Shown here: piece by piece, positions 52,498-61,027 of the stretch | Layout of the letters: each line of letters begins with the position of its first letter | Position numbering within the stretch: position 1 is the first letter of the stretch | Source: B10-G9 sp964627755 | Lineage (GTDB): Bacteria; Chloroflexota; Anaerolineae; Anaerolineales; UBA11858 | NCBI GenBank assembly: GCA_964627755.1 | Contig: CAZVIH010000110.1 | Coordinates: 1 to 64,000, forward strand | Direction: 5' to 3' | Length of the DNA: 64,000 nt | Program-made: the position numbers and the translations under genes | Notes under the pieces: model-generated | What the model saw: the letters and a program-made list of their open reading frames with translations, nothing else | What the model was told of the DNA's origin: nothing | The model's database searches: none

Positions 52498-55400
52498 ATG
52501 ATGGAACAAAATTCCAATCATTCCTCATCCACCGATCCTATCGTTGCGGCCTCAATAAATACAAACACAAATGGAAAGATTGGTTCTGTCCTGGTTATGG
52601 GTGGTGGCATTACCGGTATGCAATCTGCTCTCGATCTGGCTGATCAGGGTTTTAAGGTTTATCTTATCGAGAAAGATACCGCGATCGGTGGGAAAATGGC
52701 CCAGCTTGATAAGACCTTTCCTACCAATGATTGCGCTATGTGCAATATCAGTCCAAAACTAGTAGAAACCGGACGCCATCCCAATATAGAGATCATCACT
52801 AACGCGACCATCCACCACATATCTGGACAGAAAGGGAATTTTTCAGTTCAAATCTGGCAGGAACCCCGCTATATTGATATTGAAAAATGCGTGGCATGCA
52901 ACGATTGTGTCGAAGTCTGCCCGGTAATCGTCCCTGATATCTTCAACGAAGACCTTATCAAACGAACGGCAGTTTATAAAAAATACCCTCAAGCTATACC
53001 CAATGCCCTGGCAATTCAAAAAGCAGGAGTTGCGCCCTGCCGGGATGCCTGTCCCACCGGTCAGCGAGCCCAGGGTTATATTGCCCTGATCCGGGAAGGC
53101 CGCTGGGATGATGCCCTCAGGGTTATCAAAATGGACAACCCCTTCCCGGGCATCTGCGGCAGAATCTGCAACCACCGTTGCGAAGATGCCTGTAATCGAG
53201 CCAAATTGGATGAAGCCATAAATATCAGGGCTTTGAAGCGATTTGTAACCGACAAAGTATATCAAAACCCCCGGGAAAAAAGAGAACCCGTCGAAATCCT
53301 CCATCCCGATAAAAAAGTTGCCATCATTGGTGCCGGACCATGCGGATTGACCGCCGCCCAGGATATCATCCAGAATGGGTATCCTGTTACGATATTTGAG
53401 GCTTTGCCTGTTGCTGGAGGTATGTTAAGAGTTGGTGTGCCCGAATACAGGCTGCCTGCGGAAATAGTCGACCGTGAAGTCCAGGATATTATTGATCTTG
53501 GAGTGGACTTAAAATTGAATCATATGGTTAACGATCTGGATCAAGTCTTCCAGAGTGGTTTCCAGGCTATTCTGATTGCTGTCGGCGCTCATGAAGGTGT
53601 CCGCCCCCCAATCCGCGGAGCAAATCTTCCAGGAGTGCTGGTGAGTACAAATTTCTTACGAGATGTAAGGCTTGATAAAATCCCGGATCTCGGTGAAAAG
53701 GTCGTTGTGGTTGGAGCAGGTGATGTTGCAATGGATGTTGCCCGAACTGCCAGACGCCTGAATTCGGAAGTCCATGTGGTTTACCGCCGGCGATCGGAAG
53801 ACTCTTCGGCTGGAGAGGAAGAAATTCGGCACGCCGAGGAAGAAGGCATTGAATTCCATTTTCAAACCAGTCCCACAGAAATTATTTCCGGAGGTAGTGA
53901 TAAATTATCAGGAATGTGGTGCGTTGCAACAGAACCTGGCACCATTGACAAATCCGGCCGGCCAAAACCGGTTCCGATCCCAGAATCAAAACACTTCCTT
54001 GATTGTGATACGGTGATTTTCGCCGTAGGTCAGCGGGCTGGTCTGGCATTTATCCCTGATGATGCCGGAGTGGGCATTACGGATAAAAATACCATCGCTA
54101 TCAACCCTAATACTTTTGCAGCAACCAGAGAAGGAGTATTTGCCGCTGGAGACAGCATCTTTGGAACAGCTTATGTGATCGAAGCCATATCCAGCGGTCA
54201 TACAGCCGCCAGATCCATCATCCGCTACCTGCAGGGAAAACGGCTCGAGCCAGAGAGAAAACCTGCCCTGCCGGTTGTTGAACTATCCCAACAGGATATT
54301 CAAGAGAGAATTGCCCGCGGTGAAGTGGAGCGAAAACCCCGCGTACCTTTACCGGAAATATCCGCCAATGAACGTGTCGGGAACTTTGATGAGGTTGTGA
54401 AGGGATACGACGAAGCCAGTGCCATGGAAGAAGCGGCTCGTTGTCTGGCATGCGGGATCTGCTCGGAATGCATGTCTTGCGTTTTTGCCTGCGGCACGGA
54501 TGCAATTGATCATGACATGATTTCTTCGGAAAAGACCCTCCAGGTGGGTGGTATTATCCTCGCTCCCGGGTATAAAACCTATCCTGCGGAAAAATTAGAG
54601 GAGTTTGGTTTTGGCCGTTTCCCGAATGTAGTCACATCAATTCAATTTGAGCGCTTATTATCAGCATCAGGGCCAACCATGGGGCATATCAAAAGGCCCT
54701 CAGATGGAATCCTTCCCAAGAAGATCGCATTCCTACAGTGCATTGGGTCCAGAGATCAAGATCACCCCTATTGTTCATCCATATGCTGTATGGCTGCAAC
54801 AAAGGAAGCTGTTATAGCCAAAGAACACCATCCCCAATTAGACATTCATATCTTCCAGATGGATATGCGGGCTTTTTCTAAAGGTTACTGGAATTATTTC
54901 AAACGCGCTAGAGATCAATACGGAGTTCATTACCATCACTGTCGAATATCTGCAATTCTGGAAGATCCAGAGAACCACAATTTAATCCTGCGTCATCCAG
55001 CCGATTCAGAACCCACCCAAAATATCATTCACGATATTTTTGATATGGTCGTGCTTTCCGTCGGTATGGAGATTTCAGATGATGTTAAGATCCTCAGCCA
55101 ACAGCTTGGTTTATCGCTGAGAACCGAAGGTTTTATCAATTGCCAGGAAGAATCCCCCTTAGAGACCAACCTTCCTGGAGTATATGCAGCGGGCCCATTC
55201 CGGTCTCCAAAAGATATCCCCGAATCGGTTATCGAAGCCAGTGGAGCTGCCGGTGTTATCGCCTCCTACCTCAGTGCAGCCAGGTTTACAGAAACCACGA
55301 CCAGGGAATACCCTGTTGAAAAAGACACAAGCTGTGATCCTCCCCGGATCGGTGTATTTGTCTGTCATTGCGGCTCTAATATTGCCGGCTACCTGGATGT

Positions 55401-57072
55401 GTCTCTGGTGACGGAATATGCCGCATCCTTGCCCTTTGTGGTTCATGCAGAATCAAATTTGTATACTTGTTCCCAGGATAACATCATACACATTACGGAA
55501 ACCATCAAGGAGCAAAATCTCAACCGGGTGGTTGTCGCCAGCTGTACTCCCCTGACCCACCAACCCCTTTTCCAGGATAGCATCATGGATGCCGGATTAA
55601 ACCCGTATCTATTTGAAATGGCCAATATCAGAAATCAATGTTCCTGGGTTCATTCTTCAGATAGTCAGGCAGCAACACATAAGGCTGAAAAGCTAATTCG
55701 AATGGCAGTGGCAAAAGTTAGCAGACACAGCGCCCAGGAAACCATTGATGTTCCAGTTCATAAGAATGCTCTTGTGGTTGGCGGAGGAGCCGCTGGAATC
55801 ACCGCCGCGCTAACATTAGCTGAGCAGGGTTTTCCAGTTCACCTCGTGGAAAAAGATAACAGTCTGGGAGGCCAGCTCCGCAACCTGCATATCCCGATGG
55901 ATAGATTTGATCCTCAACTGATTCTGAATGATCTGCGTCAAAAAGTCCATAACCAGCAAAATCTTACCATCCATCTAAATTCCAGGGTTATCAGTACCAC
56001 CGGATTTAAGGGGAGCTTCACAAGTCAGGTTGAATCCGACGATGGCGGAATAACCAGCATCCAGCACGGAGCCACCATCCTGGCAACCGGCGGAGAGGAA
56101 TATCGTGGGCCAGAATATGGCTATGGCACGGATCCTGATATCGTCACACAGCAAGAATTGGAGAAACTTCTGATCAAAGATATAAAATTGGAAGACATCC
56201 CAGTTAATGGATCAATTGTCATGATCCAATGTGTTGGACCTGCGGAAGAATACTGCAGCAGAATTTGCTGTACTAACGCTCTGAAAAATGCCCAGGCGCT
56301 GAAAAGATCTCGTCCCGATCTACAAATCCATATCCTCTATCGCGATATCCGTGTTTACGGTTTAATGGAACAGCTTTACACCAATGTGCGGGATCTGGGT
56401 GTTCTGTTCTTCCGGTATGACGATCAACACAAACCGGAGCTCCTGTCCAAACCAGATCGCCTGCCAGGCCAAAACCTCCAGATCACCTCCTGGGATCTTT
56501 CCCTGAGGAAGCAGATCAAATTTGAACCTGATCTGCTGGTATTATCCATGCCTGTCATCCCTCGCCCGGATATGAAAGATCTGGCCAATCAATTCAAAGT
56601 ATCCCTCGATCAGGATGGTTTTTTCCTGGAAGCCCATGTAAAACTCCGCCCTGTCGATTTTTCTACAGAAGGTATTTATATGGCCGGCTTGGCCCATTAT
56701 CCTAAACTTGTTGAAGAGAGCATCATACAAGCCCAGGCAGCTGCCTCGAGAGCTTCAATCATCCTCAGTCAGGATACACTTAAAGCCGGTGGTAGTGTTG
56801 CAGTTGTCGCCCAGCAAGAATGTACTGGGTGTTTGACATGTGTGCGCGTCTGCCCCTTTGAAGTACCTGTTATCCAGTCGGATGTCATCGGAGTTGGTGG
56901 GATGTTAGGCGCCGCGTATATTGAACCCGCCATCTGCCAGGGCTGCGGGATCTGTGTTGCTGAATGTCCCGCCCAGGCGATTGACCTTATGCATTACACA
57001 GATTCACAACTAAAAGCCAAAGTCACCGCCCTTCTTAATCCCGAAGATATGACCCTGTTAATGCTGCAATAG
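52498..57072 (+). CDS. Giant tandem HdrA with inserted GltD/NfnB-like NAD(P)H module, copy 2
   Basis: A paralogue of the 45784 gene over its whole length (about 1,524 residues; GTG 52492 or ATG 52498/52501 possible as start). Same order: HdrA FAD module ('GGGITGMQSALDLADQGF', 'GGKMAQLDKTFPTNDCAMC'), ferredoxin 'CVACNDCVEVCP', GltD/NfnB-like insert ('CRDACPTGQRAQGY', 'IIGAGPCGLTAAQD', 'VVGAGDVAMDVARTA'), ferredoxin 'CLACGICSECMSCVFAC', second HdrA ('VCHCGSNIAGYLDV', 'VGGGAAGITAALTLA') and terminal 'CTGCLTCVRVCP' / 'CQGCGICVAECP'. The NAD(P)-binding loop reads 'VYRRRSED', against 'ACLESRADMP' in copy 1, suggesting different nicotinamide preference. Followed after 53 bases by the second Sec-type mvhD. 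Confidence 0.88.
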   Translation: MMEQNSNHSSSTDPIVAASINTNTNGKIGSVLVMGGGITGMQSALDLADQGFKVYLIEKDTAIGGKMAQLDKTFPTNDCAMCNISPKLVETGRHPNIEIITNATIHHISGQKGNFSVQIWQEPRYIDIEKCVACNDCVEVCPVIVPDIFNEDLIKRTAVYKKYPQAIPNALAIQKAGVAPCRDACPTGQRAQGYIALIREGRWDDALRVIKMDNPFPGICGRICNHRCEDACNRAKLDEAINIRALKRFVTDKVYQNPREKREPVEILHPDKKVAIIGAGPCGLTAAQDIIQNGYPVTIFEALPVAGGMLRVGVPEYRLPAEIVDREVQDIIDLGVDLKLNHMVNDLDQVFQSGFQAILIAVGAHEGVRPPIRGANLPGVLVSTNFLRDVRLDKIPDLGEKVVVVGAGDVAMDVARTARRLNSEVHVVYRRRSEDSSAGEEEIRHAEEEGIEFHFQTSPTEIISGGSDKLSGMWCVATEPGTIDKSGRPKPVPIPESKHFLDCDTVIFAVGQRAGLAFIPDDAGVGITDKNTIAINPNTFAATREGVFAAGDSIFGTAYVIEAISSGHTAARSIIRYLQGKRLEPERKPALPVVELSQQDIQERIARGEVERKPRVPLPEISANERVGNFDEVVKGYDEASAMEEAARCLACGICSECMSCVFACGTDAIDHDMISSEKTLQVGGIILAPGYKTYPAEKLEEFGFGRFPNVVTSIQFERLLSASGPTMGHIKRPSDGILPKKIAFLQCIGSRDQDHPYCSSICCMAATKEAVIAKEHHPQLDIHIFQMDMRAFSKGYWNYFKRARDQYGVHYHHCRISAILEDPENHNLILRHPADSEPTQNIIHDIFDMVVLSVGMEISDDVKILSQQLGLSLRTEGFINCQEESPLETNLPGVYAAGPFRSPKDIPESVIEASGAAGVIASYLSAARFTETTTREYPVEKDTSCDPPRIGVFVCHCGSNIAGYLDVSLVTEYAASLPFVVHAESNLYTCSQDNIIHITETIKEQNLNRVVVASCTPLTHQPLFQDSIMDAGLNPYLFEMANIRNQCSWVHSSDSQAATHKAEKLIRMAVAKVSRHSAQETIDVPVHKNALVVGGGAAGITAALTLAEQGFPVHLVEKDNSLGGQLRNLHIPMDRFDPQLILNDLRQKVHNQQNLTIHLNSRVISTTGFKGSFTSQVESDDGGITSIQHGATILATGGEEYRGPEYGYGTDPDIVTQQELEKLLIKDIKLEDIPVNGSIVMIQCVGPAEEYCSRICCTNALKNAQALKRSRPDLQIHILYRDIRVYGLMEQLYTNVRDLGVLFFRYDDQHKPELLSKPDRLPGQNLQITSWDLSLRKQIKFEPDLLVLSMPVIPRPDMKDLANQFKVSLDQDGFFLEAHVKLRPVDFSTEGIYMAGLAHYPKLVEESIIQAQAAASRASIILSQDTLKAGGSVAVVAQQECTGCLTCVRVCPFEVPVIQSDVIGVGGMLGAAYIEPAICQGCGICVAECPAQAIDLMHYTDSQLKAKVTALLNPEDMTLLMLQ

Positions 57073-57125
57073 AAATGTGATTAATGTCAAGATTGTAGGA
57101 ATCCGAGCAATGGAGTATAAATTCT

Positions 57126-57557
57126 GTGGATAAAGCACCAGGCCAAACTGAGATAATTGCTTATTGCTGTAAACACTGCGCCTACGCAGCAGCTGATCTG
57201 GCTGGCGGGCTGAGAATGCAGTATCCTCCGTCAGTCAAAATCATTGAACTTCCCTGCACAGGGAGAATAGATGTTTTATCCCTCCTGGAAGCATTTGAGC
57301 AAGGTGCAGATGGTATTATGGTGGCCGGTTGACTGCCTGGTGATTGTCATTACCTGGAAGGTAATGCTCACGCCAACAAAAGAGTAAACCATCTTCAGTC
57401 AATCCTGGCTGCCATTGGTATAACACCTGACCGCATCAGGATGGTCAATGTGTCAGCTGCCATGGCATCCGAGTTTGTTAAATTGACAACGGAATTGCAT
57501 GAGTATTTGCAGTCAATCGGACCTAATCCATTAAAGAACGGTACATCAGATCATTAG
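57126..57557 (+). CDS. mvhD: MvhD-like FeS subunit, selenoprotein (Sec at in-frame UGA), copy 2
   Basis: GTG start at 57126; 143 residues to TAG 57555-57557 when UGA 57330-57332 is read through as Sec. N-terminal 'EIIAYCCKHCAYAAADLAG', 'PCTGRIDV', 'GIMVAG' then Sec and 'LPGDCHYLEGN', ending 'SIGPNPLKNGT'. The UGA is at the same codon as in the first copy and is followed by an identical hairpin. Two independently diverged copies that keep both the UGA and the hairpin make a chance nonsense mutation very unlikely. metV starts 50 bases later. It should carry electrons between HdrA copy 2 and the MetVF/HdrCB part of the complex. Confidence 0.88.
57330..57366 (+). promoter_or_regulatory. UGA Sec codon plus candidate bacterial SECIS hairpin (mvhD copy 2)
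   Basis: UGA 57330-57332, then CATTACC-TGGAA-GGTAATG (57348-57366, 7-bp stem), loop 22 bases from the UGA: the same position, loop and stem as in copy 1. Confidence 0.72.
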
Positions 57558-57607
57558 CTAAATAGATTTACTGGATGAGTATCATATTGTAATTAGAGGA
57601 GAAAAGT

Positions 57608-58297
57608 ATGATTACCGGCGAACAAAAATCTCTCGAGGAAATTCAATCGCTGCTAGGAGATGCCGAAAAAGTATTGGTAGTTGGATGTGGAACTTGCGTG
57701 ACAGTCTGTTTTGCAGGCGGATCCCGCGAAGCGCAAATCCTTTCCTCATCCCTGCGGATGGCATCAAAGCTCCAGAATCATCCCCAGAATGTCACAGATG
57801 TGACCGTTCAGCGGCAATGTGAGTGGGAATACCTGGACGAAATTGAAAAAGAAATTGCTGAGGCGGACGTGGTTCTCTCTCTGGCGTGTGGAATCGGTGT
57901 CCAGGCTATTGCAGAACACTTCCCAAACACCTGGGTTGTCCCAGGACTGAATACGACCTTCCTGGGACTTCCTGTTGAACAGGGAATCTGGGAAGAGCGC
58001 TGTGCCGCTTGCGGCGATTGCGTCCTTGGATTGACCGGGGGTATATGCCCAATCGCCCGTTGTTCTAAATCCCTTCTCAATGGCCCCTGCGGTGGATCCG
58101 AAGACGGTCATTGTGAGATCGACCCTGATGTGCCATGCGCCTGGCAGCTGATCTATGACCGCCTGACCAGCATGGGTAGACAAGAAACCATGCTCGAACT
58201 GCAGATGCCCAAGAACTGGCAGGTATCTCGGGATGGTGGGCCAAGAAAGATCGTCCGCGAAGATTTGCGGTTGATCACAGACGATACAGAAGTATGA
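57608..58297 (+). CDS. metV: Methylene-tetrahydrofolate reductase zinc/FeS subunit MetV
   Basis: 229 residues of the MTHFR C-terminal-domain family found next to metF in acetogens. 'VLVVGCGTCVTVCFAGG' and later Cys groups 'CAACGDCVLGLTGGICPIARCSKSLLNGPCGG' (split motif, many Cys) supply cluster or zinc ligands, and 'VLSLACGIGVQAIAEHFP' is typical of the family. In Moorella the MetV-MetF pair associates with HdrCBA and MvhD. GAGGAG is upstream of ATG 57608. metF follows 16 bases later. Confidence 0.9.
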   Translation: MITGEQKSLEEIQSLLGDAEKVLVVGCGTCVTVCFAGGSREAQILSSSLRMASKLQNHPQNVTDVTVQRQCEWEYLDEIEKEIAEADVVLSLACGIGVQAIAEHFPNTWVVPGLNTTFLGLPVEQGIWEERCAACGDCVLGLTGGICPIARCSKSLLNGPCGGSEDGHCEIDPDVPCAWQLIYDRLTSMGRQETMLELQMPKNWQVSRDGGPRKIVREDLRLITDDTEV

Positions 58298-58313
58298 GCG
58301 AGGAGATACATTG

Positions 58314-59321
58314 ATGAGCAGCAAAGACAACGGATATTTAGTTGGTTCCAATTTAGAGAAAATGCTCCGGGCTGGTCACTTTGTCGTCACCGGAGAACTC
58401 GGTCCCCCACAAAGCGCTGACCCCGGGGTCATCCGCGAAAAAGCTGCCCTTTTAAAGGGTTATGTGGACGCAGTGAACATCACAGACAATCAGACAGCGA
58501 TCGTCCGTATGTCAAGTATTGGCGCGGGGACGCTAGTACTGCAGGAAGGCCTGGAACCTGTCATCCAGATGACCTGCCGTGATCGCAATCGTTTGGCGAT
58601 CCAGGCTGATCTCCTGGGAGCTTCCGCCCTTGGTTTAAAGAACTTGCTTTGCCTGACTGGCGATCACCAGATCTTTGGAAACCATCCCACAGCAAAAAAT
58701 GTCTATGACATGGATTCCCTGCAAATGGTTCATATGGTGACAGAAATGCGGGATAAAGCCATTTTCCAATGCGGCGATGAAATGAAAGGCCAAACAGCGG
58801 CCTTCTTGGTTGGCGCAGCTGCCGCTCCTTTTGCAGATCCAACTGCCTTTCGGCCATTAAGGCTCGCAAAAAAGATTAAAGCCGGGGCAAACTTCATCCA
58901 GACCCAGCTGGTTTATGACGTCAAAGAATTTGCCAAATATATGGAAAAGGTTCGCGAATTAGGCGTGCATAAAGAAGCTTACATCCTTGCCGGGGTTGGT
59001 CCGCTGAAGAGTCCAGGAATGGCAAATTATATGAAAAATAATGTACCTGGTATTCTTGTTCCTGATGAGGTGATCGACAGAATGATGGAGGCCGGGAAAG
59101 AATGGGCCGGGAAGAAGGCTTCTGAACTATCTCCTGAAGAGAAGAAAGCTCGCTCCAAAGCCTGGCAGACAGAAGGAATTCAAGTTTGCATAGACCTGAT
59201 CAAGGATATCAAGAAAATTGAAGGTGTTGCCGGCGTCCATATCATGGCAATAGAATGGGAAGAAGCTGTAAAGCCCATTGTCGAGGGAGCAGGTCTTTAT
59301 CCACGCCCTGAAGTTAAGTAA
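58314..59321 (+). CDS. metF: Methylene-tetrahydrofolate reductase MetF
   Basis: FAD enzyme reducing 5,10-methylene-THF to 5-methyl-THF, the last step of the methyl branch of the Wood-Ljungdahl pathway or the reverse in oxidation. 335 residues with 'FVVTGELGPPQSADP', 'DAVNITDNQTA', 'LLCLTGDHQIFGNHP', 'KIKAGANFIQTQLVYD' and 'LAGVGPLKSPGMANYM'. It lacks an NAD(P)H-binding extension, consistent with electrons arriving through MetV and the Hdr proteins. ATG 58314 has AGGAG eight bases upstream. Confidence 0.92.
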   Translation: MSSKDNGYLVGSNLEKMLRAGHFVVTGELGPPQSADPGVIREKAALLKGYVDAVNITDNQTAIVRMSSIGAGTLVLQEGLEPVIQMTCRDRNRLAIQADLLGASALGLKNLLCLTGDHQIFGNHPTAKNVYDMDSLQMVHMVTEMRDKAIFQCGDEMKGQTAAFLVGAAAAPFADPTAFRPLRLAKKIKAGANFIQTQLVYDVKEFAKYMEKVRELGVHKEAYILAGVGPLKSPGMANYMKNNVPGILVPDEVIDRMMEAGKEWAGKKASELSPEEKKARSKAWQTEGIQVCIDLIKDIKKIEGVAGVHIMAIEWEEAVKPIVEGAGLYPRPEVK

Positions 59322-59353
59322 GAATTTTTATTCGTAGCTGAAAGGATAATTCC

Positions 59354-60787
59354 ATGTCAGAGGAAACCAAGATTTCAGAACAACAAACTATCACCATTAA
59401 CGGAAATCTGGCTGAACGGATCCGGGAAGAGATCGGCGAAAATGTCTATCTCTGCTACCAGTGCGTCAAATGCACCAGCGGTTGTCCTGTTGCGGAATAT
59501 TTTGACTGGCAGCCCAACCAGATCATGCGGGCTATTCAATTAGGCCAGGAAGATATTGCACTGCATTCAAAAACACCCTGGTTATGCTCCTCCTGTTTGA
59601 CCTGCACCACGCGCTGTCCCCAGGGTTTGCATATCACAGCAATCATGGAATTCTTGACCCGTGAAGTTCTGGAGCGGGGATATAAACCTGAGATCCCTGA
59701 AACCAATCGATTTAATCGAGCTTTCATGAGAGAAATTAATCTTTGGGGTCGATCCTATGAACCGGGATTAATGGCTGAACTAATTTTACAAAAGCCAATG
59801 ACTTTGATCGATGACATTCAGCTTTACTTGCGTTTTTTCCAGAAAGGCAAAGTTGCTCTCATACCCCATCTAACAAAAATGCCCAGTAAAAAAGAGATCA
59901 AAGAACAGCCAGGCGCAGTTAATAAAGTGGCCTATTATCCAGGATGCTCGCTGGAAACCACTGCAACAGAATACAACCATTCCACATTGGAGGTTTGTAA
60001 AGCCCTGGACTTCCCGTTGGTAGAACCCCGGGGATGGGTATGCTGCGGCAGCTCTGCCGCCCACCGGGCGGACCCGGAAGCTGCTCTACACCTGCCTATG
60101 GAAAATTTGGCTTTGGTTGAAAAACAGGGTTACAAAGAAGTCACTATGCCCTGTGCAGCCTGTTATAACCGCCACAAGGCCGCTCAGTATGAGATCAGGA
60201 CTTTCCCTGACCATAAAGAAAAAGCTGACCAGCTCCTGGGGTATGAATACCAGGATGAGGTATACGTCAGCACAATGATCGAATCGATTTACAAACATGT
60301 AGGCCCCCAGACTGTGGCAGAAAAAACCAAAAATCCGCTCAAGGGTCTCAAACTAGTTTGTTATTATGGCTGCCTGCTTACCAGACCGCCAGATATCACT
60401 GGTGCAGAACATCCAGAATATCCGATGGATATGGATGTATTGATGGAATCCATGGGTGCTGAAGTGCTGGATTGGTCCTTTAAAACAACCTGCTGTGGAG
60501 CAGGCCATGCCCTCTCCCGCCCGGATATAGTAGTTGACCTCAGCGCAAACCTGGTACAGGGAGCAATTGACGTTGGCGCTGATGCGATTGCTGTGGCCTG
60601 TCCCCTCTGCCATATGAATCTGGATGCGAGGCAATTCCAGATGGAAATCGATCACACTGTCCCAATCATGTATTTCACCCAATTAATGGCCGTCGCCCTG
60701 GACCTGCCCCCCAAAGCCGCAGCCCTCCACAAAAATATCGTTGATCCCCGCCCTTTATTGGTCGAAAAAGGCCTGATCAAAGGCTGA
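59354..60787 (+). CDS. Fused HdrC-HdrB heterodisulfide-reductase-like subunit
   Basis: 477 residues. The N-terminal HdrC part has two [4Fe-4S] motifs, 'CYQCVKCTSGCPV' and 'CSSCLTCTTRCPQ'. The C-terminal HdrB part has two CCG domains, each ending in a CC pair and CxxC: 'YYPGCSLE ... WVCCGSS ... MPCAACYN' and 'YYGCLL ... TTCCGAG ... ACPLCHMN', the ligands of noncubane clusters in methanogen HdrB. In methanogens these reduce CoM-S-S-CoB; in a bacterium the partner is more likely MetVF or another thiol/folate module. It ends the locus, followed by a strong terminator. Confidence 0.9.
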   Translation: MSEETKISEQQTITINGNLAERIREEIGENVYLCYQCVKCTSGCPVAEYFDWQPNQIMRAIQLGQEDIALHSKTPWLCSSCLTCTTRCPQGLHITAIMEFLTREVLERGYKPEIPETNRFNRAFMREINLWGRSYEPGLMAELILQKPMTLIDDIQLYLRFFQKGKVALIPHLTKMPSKKEIKEQPGAVNKVAYYPGCSLETTATEYNHSTLEVCKALDFPLVEPRGWVCCGSSAAHRADPEAALHLPMENLALVEKQGYKEVTMPCAACYNRHKAAQYEIRTFPDHKEKADQLLGYEYQDEVYVSTMIESIYKHVGPQTVAEKTKNPLKGLKLVCYYGCLLTRPPDITGAEHPEYPMDMDVLMESMGAEVLDWSFKTTCCGAGHALSRPDIVVDLSANLVQGAIDVGADAIAVACPLCHMNLDARQFQMEIDHTVPIMYFTQLMAVALDLPPKAAALHKNIVDPRPLLVEKGLIKG

Positions 60788-60813
60788 TCAAGGCTAGTTA
60801 AATGATCAACCAG

Positions 60814-60857
60814 AAGGAAGAGGATACTTGGTTCCCAATCCTCTTCCTTTCTTATTT
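60814..60857 (+). terminator. Terminator of the Hdr/MetF locus
   Basis: AAGGAAGAGGAT and ATCCTCTTCCTT form a perfect 12-bp stem with a 12-base loop, followed by TCTTATTTT. Confidence 0.9.
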
Positions 60858-60914
60858 TAACAAGCAGAAAATCATCTATTTTTAGATAAATGTATTAAGT
60901 GATTTTGCACACAA

Positions 60915-60943
60915 TTGACACTTCATACTCCATAGATTAGACT
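60915..60943 (+). promoter_or_regulatory. Sigma-70 promoter for the aminotransferase-PGDH-DUF1015 operon
   Basis: A perfect TTGACA (60915-60920), a 17-bp spacer and TAGACT (60938-60943). The leader to GTG 61028 is about 78 bases. A second TTGACA at 60955 has no convincing -10. Confidence 0.65.
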
Positions 60944-61027
60944 AAAAAATGAGGTTGACAACATAAATCGGTCATACCTCTTTAATGCGTGTTTTAACAT
61001 ATTTAATCATCCTCTAAGGAGGCATCC

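Noticed and set aside
60955..60986. Second TTGACA promoter before the class V aminotransferase
   Set aside because: No acceptable -10 within 16-19 bases; TTTAAT is 20 bases away.
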